From contig DXMW01000030.1 in assembly GCA_019414045.1 (NCBI GenBank), forward strand, positions 1 to 64,000: 64,000 nucleotides of DNA, given 5' to 3'. Of the stretch, positions 33,294 to 44,329 are shown piece after piece (position 1 is the stretch's first letter; every line of letters starts with the position of its first letter). The notes beneath the pieces were generated by a model. That model was given only the letters and a program-made list of their open reading frames with translations, did no database searches and was not told where the DNA came from. The stretch is from Collinsella sp. Lineage in GTDB: Bacteria > Actinomycetota > Coriobacteriia > Coriobacteriales > Coriobacteriaceae. The translations under genes and the position numbers were made by a program.

Positions 33294-35471
33294 ATGAACT
33301 TCCGCTCATCTCTCGCCTGCACCTCGAGCGATATCGCCCGCTGGGGGCTGCGCTCTATCCTTAAGCGCCAGGGCGGCGTACTCCCCGGCCGCATCGCCAT
33401 GAAGATCGACCCCGAGTTGCTGAGCGACCTCGCCGGCCTTGTCGACCGCAGCGTGGTGATTACCGGTACTAATGGCAAGACCACCACCTCCAACCTCATC
33501 GCCGACGCCGTTGCCGCCAGCGGCGCCACCGTGGTGTGCAACCGTGCTGGCAACAACATGGAGCCGGGCGTGGTGGGCGCGTTGCTCGAGGCGCGCGGCA
33601 ACCTTAAGCGAACGGCCAGCGGCAAGCGCGTGGGCGTTTTTGAGTGCGACGAGCTCTACACCGTACGCGTTCTGCCCAAGCTCAAACCGACGTACTTTGT
33701 GCTGCTCAACCTGTTCCGCGACCAGCTAGACCGCTACGGCGAGATCGACCATACCCAAGACGTCATCGCCCATGCGTTGGAGCTCTCTCCGGCAACGACG
33801 CTCATTTACAACGCAGACGACCCGCTTTGTGCCGCAATCGCCGCGCGCGTTCCCAATGCAAGCATCGCCTTTGGCATCGACGGCGCCACGGGCACCGAGT
33901 CCGACCGCATTAGCGACTCGCGTTTTTGCTCGCAGTGCAACGCCCCGTTGGAATACGACTATGTGCAGTACGGACAGCTGGGCGCCTATCATTGCCCTTC
34001 GTGCGGCTGGGGTCGCCCCGCGCTGCTCCGCCGCGTGACGGGCGTTGAGCTCGGCTGCGACGGCTACGGCTTTGACCTGGCCTTTGGACCTGAGGCCAAC
34101 GCGCCCGCCGTGCACATCGCCACGCGCTACAACGGCCTGTACATGGTCTATAACGTCGCCGCCGCCTTCTTTGCGGCGCACGAGCTGGGCGTGGACGCGG
34201 CGCACCTGCAGCCCACGCTTAATGCCTACGTGCCCGCCGGCGGACGCATGGGCCGCTGGGATATTGCCGGCCGCACCGTCGAGGCCAACCTGGCCAAGAA
34301 TCCCGTGGGCTTCGATCGCCAGATCCAGTCCATTAAAACGGCAGGTGGCAGGCTCTGCGCCTTCTTCCTAAACGATAACGATGCCGACGGCCACGATGTC
34401 TCGTGGATCTACGATGTCGACTTCGAGCGCATCGCCGACACGCCGGGTCTTGTCGCCTTTGCCGGAGGCACGCGTGCGCACGACATGCAGGTACGCCTCA
34501 AGTACGCCGGCATCGATGCCGCGATTATCTCGGACATCGCGCAGGCGATCGGTGCCGTGGCAGACGAGGCCGCCGATGACACCTTCTACGCCGTCGCCAA
34601 CTACACGGCCTTCCCGCCGCTGGTCAAAGAACTCGACGGGCTGAAGGGTGCCGATGCAGCCACGGTTGCTGCCCGCGCCGTAGTCCGTGCCGACGGCAGC
34701 GCTCTTCCTGTCGGCATCGCGCCGGTCGAGCTTTCGCGTCCCCTGCGCATCGTCTACCTGTATCCCGATGCCCTTAACCTCTACGGTGACGGCGGCAATG
34801 TTATCGCGCTCGAGCGCCGCTGCGCCTGGCGTGGCATTCCCGTGCGCGTGGACGAGGTCCGCATGGGCGAGACGCTTGATTTGGCCGATGCCGATATCGT
34901 CATGATGGGCGGCGGCTCCGACCGCGACCAGCTAGCCGTGGCACACGAGTTGCTCGCCCAAAAAGACAAGGTCGCGGCCTATGTTGAGGTTGGCGGCACA
35001 CTGCTTGCCATCTGTGGCAGCTATCAGCTGCTCGGCCGTTCGTACTATATGGGCGAGGATCGCATTGAGGGTCTGGGCGTCATTGCCGCCGAGACTGTGC
35101 GCGGCTCCGACCGCCTGATCGGCAATGTCGCCGTCAAGACCGACCTGGCGCCCGAGCCCTTTGTGGGATTCGAGAACCACGGCGGCCGCACCCTGCTCGA
35201 CGCAGAGGCGATGCCGCTCGGAACGTCCGTCGTCGCGGGCACCGGCAACAACGGCGACGATGGCTTTGAGGGCCTGATCTACAAGGGCGTCATCGGCACG
35301 TATCTACACGGACCGGCACTGCCCAAGAACCCCGAGCTTGCCGACTGGCTCATTACCCACGCCCTCGAGCGCCGCGGCGATGCGCAGGCCACAGCCCTGC
35401 TGCCGCTCAAGCCCCTCGACGACACCTACGAGCACGCCGCCCACGACGCCGCCATGAAGCTCCTCCCCTAG
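33294..35471 (+). CDS. Fused MurT-GatD lipid II isoglutaminyl synthase
   Basis: MurT (a Mur-ligase-like ATPase) and GatD (a glutamine amidotransferase) amidate the glutamate of lipid II in Gram-positive cell walls; normally they are two genes. Here one 725-residue frame holds both. Residues 1-460: P-loop TGTNGKTT at 57-64, LLNLFRDQLDRYGEID, and a four-Cys zinc ribbon (C212, C215, C234, C237), all MurT traits. Residues about 481-725: YLYPDALNLYGDGGNV, nucleophile Cys574 in AICGSYQLLG and His672 in YLHGPALPKNPELAD, all GatD traits. The join lies near 460-480. ATG 33294 follows AGGAACGAC. Read directly: the fusion has no stop or frameshift. Confidence 0.93.
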   Translation: MNFRSSLACTSSDIARWGLRSILKRQGGVLPGRIAMKIDPELLSDLAGLVDRSVVITGTNGKTTTSNLIADAVAASGATVVCNRAGNNMEPGVVGALLEARGNLKRTASGKRVGVFECDELYTVRVLPKLKPTYFVLLNLFRDQLDRYGEIDHTQDVIAHALELSPATTLIYNADDPLCAAIAARVPNASIAFGIDGATGTESDRISDSRFCSQCNAPLEYDYVQYGQLGAYHCPSCGWGRPALLRRVTGVELGCDGYGFDLAFGPEANAPAVHIATRYNGLYMVYNVAAAFFAAHELGVDAAHLQPTLNAYVPAGGRMGRWDIAGRTVEANLAKNPVGFDRQIQSIKTAGGRLCAFFLNDNDADGHDVSWIYDVDFERIADTPGLVAFAGGTRAHDMQVRLKYAGIDAAIISDIAQAIGAVADEAADDTFYAVANYTAFPPLVKELDGLKGADAATVAARAVVRADGSALPVGIAPVELSRPLRIVYLYPDALNLYGDGGNVIALERRCAWRGIPVRVDEVRMGETLDLADADIVMMGGGSDRDQLAVAHELLAQKDKVAAYVEVGGTLLAICGSYQLLGRSYYMGEDRIEGLGVIAAETVRGSDRLIGNVAVKTDLAPEPFVGFENHGGRTLLDAEAMPLGTSVVAGTGNNGDDGFEGLIYKGVIGTYLHGPALPKNPELADWLITHALERRGDAQATALLPLKPLDDTYEHAAHDAAMKLLP

Positions 35472-35478
35472 CACCCCA

Positions 35479-35511
35479 CCACCACAAAGGGGACAGGTAC
35501 CTTTGTGGTGG
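35479..35511 (+). terminator. Terminator after murT-gatD
   Basis: CCACCACAAAGG / CCTTTGTGGTGG, 12 bp, 9-nt loop, followed by TTTT. Confidence 0.8.
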
Positions 35512-35552
35512 TTTTCCAGTTTGCCAACGATATACGCGCCGGCAAAAAAGTC

Positions 35553-35561
35553 TGCTATACT
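35553..35561 (+). promoter_or_regulatory. Extended -10 of the tRNA-Glu promoter
   Basis: TGCTATACT at 35553-35561, eleven bases before the mature tRNA 5' end. Confidence 0.5.
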
Positions 35562-35571
35562 CTTTCCCGCT

Positions 35572-35648
35572 GTCCCCATCGTCTAGCGGCCAAGGACGCC
35601 ACCCTTTCAAGGTGGATATCGCGGGTTCGAATCCCGCTGGGGGCACCA
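35572..35648 (+). tRNA. tRNA-Glu (anticodon TTC)
   Basis: Acceptor stem GTCCCCA / TGGGGGC, D-arm with CTAGCGGCCAAGGA, anticodon stem CCACC / GGTGG around loop CTTTCAA (anticodon TTC), T-arm GGGTTCGAATCCC, discriminator A and encoded CCA at 35646-35648. Stems pair fully except one G-T in the acceptor. Confidence 0.95.
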
Positions 35649-35660
35649 CAGAATCTGAGA

Positions 35661-35691
35661 AGCCCGTTACCAATTCGGTGACGGGCTTTTT
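35661..35691 (+). terminator. Terminator of the tRNA-Glu transcript
   Basis: AGCCCGTTACC / GGTGACGGGCT with a short loop and T5. Confidence 0.8.
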
Positions 35692-35745
35692 GCTACCCAT
35701 ACGCCGGGATTCGAACCCCGAAGGCATAAAATCACACTGTCATCC

Positions 35746-35980
35746 AAGGGCCCGTGGACAAAAAATAGCAAATATGAGTACTGTTACCAATTTAGTAACA
35801 GCGATTTCATGCCATCAGAAGGCGATTTGGACACAAGGCGTCCTACGGCGGAGGAATTGCAGGCATTTATCAGCTAAGTACTTGGACATATGTTGCGTAA
35901 CACTGCATATTTTGCAAAAAGATAATGCTACAGGGCTTGTGACAGTACTCATATTTGACGTTTTTTGCCCACGACCCCTT
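35746..35980. mobile_element. MITE-like element, about 235 bp, next to tRNA-Glu
   Basis: The ends form long terminal inverted repeats: 35753-35784 matches the reverse complement of 35942-35973 at 28 of 32 positions, including an uninterrupted CAAATATGAGTACTGT, and pairing extends outwards to 35746 and 35980. The interior has a second small inverted repeat (CTGTTAC / GTAACAG) and no gene. No clear target-site duplication is seen. The non-autonomous element reading is an inference from architecture. Confidence 0.65.
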
Positions 35981-36096
35981 ATTGTGTGGGCGAATCAGTT
36001 GCAAAGCGGGATCCAAAGCGTCCTTCGCAAACAAATAGCCGGGGCCCGCGCGATGCGGACCCCGGCTCAACACCGTGACGATATGTCAGTTACGCT

Positions 36097-38184
<2,088 letters not shown>

Positions 38185-38395
38185 ACGGAACTCCCTTCGT
38201 ATCGGCACCGCGTGAGAAGCGGTGTTGATTACTAACGAACGAGTCATAGATTAGGCTCGTCGTGTTTCCGCAACATTACCGTTATGTTGCTGTCACGAAA
38301 CCAATCAATGAGGTTACCGCATCGCGGCGGCGTTGCCGCCCTCAACAGCCAATCAACTGTATAAATTGCAGACCTCTCCCCATGGTTTAAGGGTA

Positions 38396-38471
38396 GTCAA
38401 TTTGGGATGGGGCTCTATTAACTGGTATTTCGCATCAGATACCAGTCTTTATAGCCCCATCCTAGATTGAC
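38396..38471. repeat. 76-bp inverted repeat between glnN and metF
   Basis: GTCAAT (38396) pairs with ATTGAC (38466), GGATGGGGCT (38405-38414) with AGCCCCATCC (38453-38462), and ACTGGTAT (38421-38428) with ATACCAGT (38439-38446), leaving a 10-nt loop. It lies about 140 bases before the metF start and 212 before the glnN start. It has no T-tract. The rest of 38185-38610 shows no other feature apart from the AAAGGAG site of metF. No cobalamin or SAM riboswitch could be recognised. Confidence 0.8.
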
Positions 38472-38610
38472 CGCTCTGCTATAGGGAATGTCGATAGCAA
38501 GGCATCTTTGATTGGTATCCCCGAATAGCGAGTGAAACTCCACCGTGACACAGTGGTGCTGTAGAATCCTTACAACACATCACACTATTACGTATCTAAA
38601 GGAGCACGAT

Positions 38611-39483
38611 ATGCGCGTCGACGAGGTTTTTAAGCAGGCAGCATCCCAGGGCACCGCACCCGTTTCGTTTGAGATGTTCCCGCCCAAGGGCGAGCTTACC
38701 CTCAACACGGCTCGCGAGGTGGCAGGCAATCTGTGCAAGCTTTCGCCGAGCTTTGTCTCGGTCACCTGCTCTGCCGGCGGCTCGGGCAATGGCGCCACCA
38801 CCGCCCCCATCGCGCATATGATTACGAGCGAATTCAATACGCCCTCGGTGGCGCACCTCACCTGCGTGGGCCGCTCGCACGCCGATATCGCCGCCAAGAT
38901 CGACGAATACCGCTCCGCCGGCGTAGAAAACATCCTGGCCCTGCGCGGTGATCTGCCCGCTGGCGCGACCGAGGACGACAAGCCCGCCTCCGACTACGCC
39001 TACGCCCGCGACCTCATCCCCGAGCTCGTCGACGCCGGCTTTTGTGTGGGTGCCGCAGCCTACCCCGAGGGCCACATTGCCTGCGAGGACCTCAACGCTT
39101 CGGTCGAATACCTCAAGCAAAAACAGGATGCCGGTGCGAGCTTCTTCGTGACGCAGCTCTTTTTTGATAACGAGTGCTTCTACCGTTTTCGCGAGCTTGC
39201 GGACAAGGCGGGCATCACCGTGCCGATTACCGCGGGCATCATGCCGTTTATGGGCAAGTCGCAAATCAGCCGCATGGTCTTTATGTGCGGTGCGTCGCTG
39301 CCCTCCCCCGTCATCAAGATTCTCGCCAAGTACGAGAACGACCCCGAGAGCCTGCAGGCAGCCGGTGTAGATTATGCCGCCCGTCAGCTTTGCGACCTCA
39401 AGGAGCACGGCGCCGCCGGTCTGCACCTGTACACTATGAATCGTCCTGCGATCGCCGCGACCATTATGGAGCGCCTGGGGTAA
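38611..39483 (+). CDS. metF: 5,10-methylenetetrahydrofolate reductase
   Basis: Reduces methylene-THF to methyl-THF, the methyl donor for methionine synthase. 290 residues with VSFEMFPPKGELTL at the N terminus, GVENILALRGDLP in the middle, GASFFVTQLFFDNECFYRF and ITAGIMPFMGKSQISRM, all MTHFR signatures. Start 38611 follows AAAGGAGCACG. Its TAA overlaps the next ATG (TAATG). First gene of a methionine operon. Confidence 0.95.
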   Translation: MRVDEVFKQAASQGTAPVSFEMFPPKGELTLNTAREVAGNLCKLSPSFVSVTCSAGGSGNGATTAPIAHMITSEFNTPSVAHLTCVGRSHADIAAKIDEYRSAGVENILALRGDLPAGATEDDKPASDYAYARDLIPELVDAGFCVGAAAYPEGHIACEDLNASVEYLKQKQDAGASFFVTQLFFDNECFYRFRELADKAGITVPITAGIMPFMGKSQISRMVFMCGASLPSPVIKILAKYENDPESLQAAGVDYAARQLCDLKEHGAAGLHLYTMNRPAIAATIMERLG

Positions 39484-40271
39484 TGGAAAAACCGCACATC
39501 GATACAACCACTGTCGAAGTGCCGGCCGACCTTGCGTCGCCGGCGCTTTACCGTGTCGATGCTGCGTACCATCCCCGTGTCGACCGTGCCGAGATGCTGC
39601 GGTATCTGGGTTACGGCGGCCAGCAGATTGAGCCCGAGCTGTCACGACGTATTGAGCTTGTGGTCGAGCGCCTTGAGCTGGACATTGAGCCCCGCGGCGT
39701 GCGGCGCGTGTTTACCGTCGATGCCACGGGCGTGGACGAGCAGGGAGAGCCTTGCATCCGTCTGGTTGGCACCAACGTTGAGCTGCGCGGTCGCGACATC
39801 TATCGACATCTCAAAGACGCACGCTTTGCCGCGCTCATGGCATGCACCCTCGGCATGGACGCCGAGCGTCGCCTGCGTACCACGGGAGCCCAGCAGCCCC
39901 TGGAGGGAGCCGTGCTCGACGCCGCATGCTCTGCCTATGTAGAAGCCGCCGTTGAGCAGATGGACCAGCAGGTTAAGGCTGCGGCCGCCGCACACGGACT
40001 CGCCGGTAACTGGCGCTTCAGTCCCGGCTACGGCGACTGCCCGCTTACGGCACAGCGCTCAATCGTGGACGCGCTCAACGCCACGCGGCTCATCGGGCTT
40101 ACCATCACGCCCACCAGCCTGCTCATGCCCACCAAGAGCGTGACCGCGGTGATCGGTCTGTTCGACGGCGAGGTCCACGACGCCCAGAGCCGCCCCACCT
40201 GCAATATCTGCCGCATGCGCGAGCACTGTCGCTTCCGCGCCGCCCACACCACCTGCTATTCCAGCCATTAG
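39483..40271 (+). CDS. Stand-alone MetH reactivation domain
   Basis: 262 residues. The C-terminal part (GNWRFSPGYGDCPLTAQRSI, then LIGLTITPTSLLMPTKSVTA and CNICRMREHC) matches the activation domain of B12-dependent methionine synthase, which rebinds oxidised cobalamin and uses SAM to re-methylate it. In most bacteria this is the C-terminal end of MetH; here it is a separate gene between metF and the MetH core, which lacks it. The CxxC...C near the end is a feature of the stand-alone form. Confidence 0.88.
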   Translation: MEKPHIDTTTVEVPADLASPALYRVDAAYHPRVDRAEMLRYLGYGGQQIEPELSRRIELVVERLELDIEPRGVRRVFTVDATGVDEQGEPCIRLVGTNVELRGRDIYRHLKDARFAALMACTLGMDAERRLRTTGAQQPLEGAVLDAACSAYVEAAVEQMDQQVKAAAAAHGLAGNWRFSPGYGDCPLTAQRSIVDALNATRLIGLTITPTSLLMPTKSVTAVIGLFDGEVHDAQSRPTCNICRMREHCRFRAAHTTCYSSH

Positions 40272-40280
40272 GAGCCCTCG

Positions 40281-42839
40281 ATGTTTACTCCGCTTATCAC
40301 TCATGATTCTGACGGCACTGCATTGGCGGCACCCGTTGATGCCGCACGTCGCAACGGTGCCACGTACAAGACGCGCACAATCGACGACCTTCGCATTAAG
40401 GACGATCGCCTGCGCGCCGCCATCGAGGGCACGGGGCATCTGCTGTTCGACGGCGGCATGGGCACCATGCTGCAGGCGGCCGGCATGAAGGCCGGAGCCC
40501 TGCCCGAGCTGCTCAACTTTGAGGAGCCCCAGGTCATTACCGACATTCAGCGACAGTACGTCGAGGCCGGCTGCGACGTGATCACCGCCAATACCTTTGG
40601 CGCCAACGCCCACAAGCTCGACGGTGCCGCCACCGTGGCAGACGTCTTTGCCGCGGCCGTCGCCTGTGCCCGCGAGGCCGGCGCCCGCTACGTCGCCGGT
40701 GACATCGGCCCCATCGGCGCGTTGCTTCGTCCCTTAGGCACCCTCAGCTTTGACGAGGCCTATGACCTCTTTGCCGAGGAAGTGCGTGCCGGCGTCGATG
40801 CGGGCGTGGACCTCTTTATTATCGAGACCATGACTGACCTTGCCGAGATCAAGGCGGCGGTCCTCGCCTGCCGCGAGAACTCCGACCTGCCCGTCTTTGC
40901 CACCATGACCTTTGAGGAAGACGGCCGCACCTTCTTGGGCACGAGCCCCGAGGTCGCCGCCATCACGCTCGATGCCATCGGCGCCGACGTTTTGGGCATC
41001 AACTGCAGCCAGGGACCGGCCGAGCTCCGAGGACTCGCCGCTCGCATGCTCACCGTTACGGACAAGCCCGTTATGGTGCAGGCCAACGCAGGACTGCCCC
41101 ACGTGGACGACGACGGCAACACCGTCTTTGATATCCAGGCGCCCGAGTACGCCGTGGCCGTCGCCGGTATGATTGAGGACGGCGTAAGCGTCGTGGGCGG
41201 CTGCTGCGGCACCACGCCGGCGCACATGGCAGCGCTGCGCACGCTTATCGATAACCACACGCCCAGTCCGCGCCACCGCAAGCCCAGCATGTCGGTCACA
41301 AGCGCCCAGACCGTGGTGGACCTCCCCTGCGACGGCCACAAGATCGCCGTCATCGGCGAGCGCATCAACCCCACCGGCAAAAAGCGCCTGCAGCAGGCCC
41401 TGCGCGACGGCGATCTGGACTACGTGGTGAGCCAGGGCATCAGCCAGCAGGAGCAGGGCGCCGACATCCTGGACGTCAACGTGGGCCTGCCCGAGATCGA
41501 CGAGGTCAAGATTATCCAACAGGCCACCGAGCAGCTCCAAGGCTCCACGCTGCTGCCGCTGCAGATCGACTCCACCGACCCCGCCGCCGTCGAGGCCGCC
41601 GTGCGCCGCTACGCCGGCAAGCCCATCATCAACTCGGTCAATGGCAAACAGCAGATCATGGATGAGATCTTTCCACTGGTCGCCCACTACGGCACCAACG
41701 TCGTCGGCCTTACGCTCGACGAAGGCGGCATCCCCGATACCGCCGAGGCCCGCTTTGCCATCGCCGAGCGCATCGTGGCCGAGGCTGCCCGCTACGGCAT
41801 CGGCCCGGACCGTATCCTCATCGACTGCCTGGTCATGACCGCCTCGACCAATCAACGCCAGGCCGAGCAGATCCTGCGCGCCATGTCCCTGTGCAAGGAG
41901 CGCCTGGGCGTCAAATGCGCGCTCGGCGTGTCGAACATCAGCTTTGGTCTGCCTGCCCGCCCGCTGCTGGGCTCGGTCTTTTTGGCCGCCGCCTTTGGCG
42001 CGGGCCTCGATGCCCCCATCATGAACCCGGGCTCCAAGCGCTTTATGGACACCGTCTACAGCTATCGCGTCCTGAGCGTTGAGGACGAGGGCTCGACCGG
42101 ATACATCGAGCGCTATGCCGGCTGGACCGATCCGTATAAGATCGCCGCCAACCCGGCAGCAGCTCAGGCCGCATCGACCGACACCGTGCCCGCTGCCGGC
42201 ACCGCCGGCACCGACGGCAACGACGACCCGATTCGTCGCATGGTCGTCTCGGGCCGCAAAGGCGAGATCGCTGCCGAGACCGAGCGTCTGCTGGCAGACC
42301 ACGACGCCATGGACCTTATCAACAACCACTTTATCCCCGCCCTCGACGAGGTGGGCGTCCTCTTTGACCAGGGCAAGTTCTTCTTGCCGCAACTCATGGC
42401 CTCGGCCGAAGCCGCACGCGTGGGCTTCGACACCATCAAGCGCCTGATGCCCGCCGGCGAGATCGCCGACAAGGGCAAGATCTGCGTGGCCACCGTCAAG
42501 GGCGACATCCACGATATCGGCAAGAACATCGTCAAGATGCTGCTCGATAACTACGGCTACACCGTCTTTGACCTAGGCCGCGATGTCGACCCGCAAGAGG
42601 TGCTCAAGACCGTGCAGGAGCGTGACATCAAGCTCGTCGGCCTCTCGGCGCTTATGACCACCACGGTCGTCGCCATGGAAGAGACCATCAAGTTGCTCCA
42701 TGCCGAGGTTCCGGGCGTCAAGATCATCGTGGGCGGCGCCGTGCTCACCCCCGAATATGCCAAGCAAATCGGCGCGGACTACTACGCCAAGGACGCCGCC
42801 GAGAGCGCTCGTATCGCCGAAGAGGTCTTTGGGAAGTAA
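40281..42839 (+). CDS. metH: B12-dependent methionine synthase core (no reactivation domain)
   Basis: Transfers the methyl of methyl-THF via cobalamin to homocysteine. 852 residues: homocysteine/zinc domain (DGGMGTML, INCSQGP, GGCCGTTPAHM), pterin domain (VIGERINPTGKKRLQQAL, LDVNVGLPEIDE), cap domain, and B12 domain with DIHDIGKNIVKMLL, where His is the cobalt ligand in DxHxxG, and IIVGGAVLTPEYAKQIGADY. It ends after the B12 domain; the reactivation domain is encoded just upstream at 39483. A proline/alanine linker lies near residues 625-655. GGAGCC precedes the ATG. Confidence 0.95.
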   Translation: MFTPLITHDSDGTALAAPVDAARRNGATYKTRTIDDLRIKDDRLRAAIEGTGHLLFDGGMGTMLQAAGMKAGALPELLNFEEPQVITDIQRQYVEAGCDVITANTFGANAHKLDGAATVADVFAAAVACAREAGARYVAGDIGPIGALLRPLGTLSFDEAYDLFAEEVRAGVDAGVDLFIIETMTDLAEIKAAVLACRENSDLPVFATMTFEEDGRTFLGTSPEVAAITLDAIGADVLGINCSQGPAELRGLAARMLTVTDKPVMVQANAGLPHVDDDGNTVFDIQAPEYAVAVAGMIEDGVSVVGGCCGTTPAHMAALRTLIDNHTPSPRHRKPSMSVTSAQTVVDLPCDGHKIAVIGERINPTGKKRLQQALRDGDLDYVVSQGISQQEQGADILDVNVGLPEIDEVKIIQQATEQLQGSTLLPLQIDSTDPAAVEAAVRRYAGKPIINSVNGKQQIMDEIFPLVAHYGTNVVGLTLDEGGIPDTAEARFAIAERIVAEAARYGIGPDRILIDCLVMTASTNQRQAEQILRAMSLCKERLGVKCALGVSNISFGLPARPLLGSVFLAAAFGAGLDAPIMNPGSKRFMDTVYSYRVLSVEDEGSTGYIERYAGWTDPYKIAANPAAAQAASTDTVPAAGTAGTDGNDDPIRRMVVSGRKGEIAAETERLLADHDAMDLINNHFIPALDEVGVLFDQGKFFLPQLMASAEAARVGFDTIKRLMPAGEIADKGKICVATVKGDIHDIGKNIVKMLLDNYGYTVFDLGRDVDPQEVLKTVQERDIKLVGLSALMTTTVVAMEETIKLLHAEVPGVKIIVGGAVLTPEYAKQIGADYYAKDAAESARIAEEVFGK

Positions 42840-42864
42840 CACAACGGAAACAACCGAGCACCAA

Positions 42865-42902
42865 AACGTGCCGCACGCGCCACTTGGCACGTGCGGCACG
42901 TT
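42865..42902 (+). terminator. Hairpin terminating the metF-metH operon
   Basis: AACGTGCCGCACG / CGTGCGGCACGTT, 13 bp with a 12-nt loop, between the metH stop and the next gene. No long T-tract follows. Confidence 0.65.
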
Positions 42903-42947
42903 AGAATAGATAAGACTATGCTCGTTTTGGCAGATAGGAGCGCAAGG

Positions 42948-44312
42948 ATGGCGATCACGCCCGCAGAAATCGCGGAAACCCGCGGCATGGTTGAGGAACA
43001 GAACCTCGACATCAGGACCATCACCATGGGTGTTTCGCTCATGGGTTGCGGTGACGAGAACCTCGACCGCATGTGCACGAAGATCTACGACCATGTGACG
43101 CACACGGCTGAGCATCTGGTCGAGACCGCCGAGAACCTCGAGCGCGAGTACGGTATCCCCATTGTCAACAAGCGCGTTTCCGTCACCCCGGTGGCGCAGA
43201 TCGCCGCGTGCTGCAAGGATGAGGACCTCACCCCCATCGCGCATGCCCTCGACCGCGCGGCCGAGACGCTCGGCATCGATTACCTGGGCGGCTTCTCCGC
43301 ACTCGTCCAGAAGGGCATCGGCGACGCCGACCGCCGCGTCATCCAGTCCATCCCCCAGGCGCTCGCCACCACGAGCCGTGTCTGCTCCAGCGTCAACGTC
43401 GCCAGCCTGCGCGCCGGCATCAACATGGACGCCGTGCTTATGGCCGCCCAGACCATCATCGATGCCGCTAAACTCACGGCCGACCAGGATTCCGTCGGCG
43501 CTTCCAAGTTTGTCTGCTTTGCTAACATGGTCGAGGACTCCCCGTTTATGGCGGGCGCCGTCCACGGCGGTGGCGAGGCCGACGCCGTCATCAACGTAGG
43601 CGTCTCGGGCCCCGGCGTTATGGCCGCAGCCCTGGAGACGCTGCCCGATTCCGCATCGATGATGGAAGTCGCCGAAAAGATTAAGCAGACCGCCTTTAAG
43701 ATCACCCGTGCCGGCGAGCTCATGAGCCGCGAGGCCGCCCATCGCCTGGGTGTCGAGAAGGGCATCGTCGACCTGTCGCTGGCTCCCACGCCTGCCATCG
43801 GCGACTCCGTCGCGCGCATCCTCGAGATCATCGGCGTGGGCACCTGCGGTGGCCCGGGCACGACCTGCGCGCTCGCCATGCTCAACGATGCCGTCAAGAA
43901 GGGCGGCGTCATGGCCAGCTCCAGCGTGGGCGGTCTCTCCGGCGCTTTCATCCCCGTGTCCGAGGACGCCGGCATGATCGCCGCCGTCGAAGCCGGCGCG
44001 CTTTCGCTCGAGAAGCTCGAGGCCATGACTTGCGTGTGCTCCGTTGGCCTGGACATGATCGCCATCCCCGGCGACACCCCGGTCGAGACCATCGCCGGCA
44101 TCATCGCCGACGAGATGGCCATCGGCGTCATCAACAACAAGACCACGGCCGTCCGCGTGATTCCCGCCATCGGCAAGGGCGTGGGCGACTGCGTCGAGTA
44201 CGGCGGCCTGTTCGGCCGTGCGCCCATCATGCCGGTGAACCCCAACGCCGGCACCGTGCTCGCCCACCGTGGTGGACGCTTCCCGGCACCGCTGAACTCG
44301 CTGAAGAACTAG
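42948..44312 (+). CDS. DUF711/PFL-family protein (UPF0210)
   Basis: 454 residues matching the UPF0210 family: LDIRTITMGVSLMGCGDENL at the N terminus, LGGFSALVQKGIGDAD, GGEADAVINVGVSGPGVM and GLDMIAIPGDTPVETIAGII. Members resemble the glycyl-radical/PFL fold but lack the glycyl loop; the activity is unknown. AGGAG lies before ATG 42948. In other bacteria it is paired with a small ACT-domain gene, which is not seen here. Confidence 0.9.
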   Translation: MAITPAEIAETRGMVEEQNLDIRTITMGVSLMGCGDENLDRMCTKIYDHVTHTAEHLVETAENLEREYGIPIVNKRVSVTPVAQIAACCKDEDLTPIAHALDRAAETLGIDYLGGFSALVQKGIGDADRRVIQSIPQALATTSRVCSSVNVASLRAGINMDAVLMAAQTIIDAAKLTADQDSVGASKFVCFANMVEDSPFMAGAVHGGGEADAVINVGVSGPGVMAAALETLPDSASMMEVAEKIKQTAFKITRAGELMSREAAHRLGVEKGIVDLSLAPTPAIGDSVARILEIIGVGTCGGPGTTCALAMLNDAVKKGGVMASSSVGGLSGAFIPVSEDAGMIAAVEAGALSLEKLEAMTCVCSVGLDMIAIPGDTPVETIAGIIADEMAIGVINNKTTAVRVIPAIGKGVGDCVEYGGLFGRAPIMPVNPNAGTVLAHRGGRFPAPLNSLKN

Positions 44313-44329
44313 CTGAGGGGTTCGGGCGA

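Noticed and set aside
35703..35720. T-arm-like sequence considered as a second tRNA
   Set aside because: Only the T-arm resemblance is present on the minus strand; no acceptor, D or anticodon stems can be formed.
38472..38610. Looked for a cobalamin or SAM riboswitch before metF
   Set aside because: The leader is short and none of the conserved boxes of these riboswitches could be recognised.
40734..42512. 592-codon open frame opposite metH
   Set aside because: Antisense shadow; all MetH motifs are on the plus strand.
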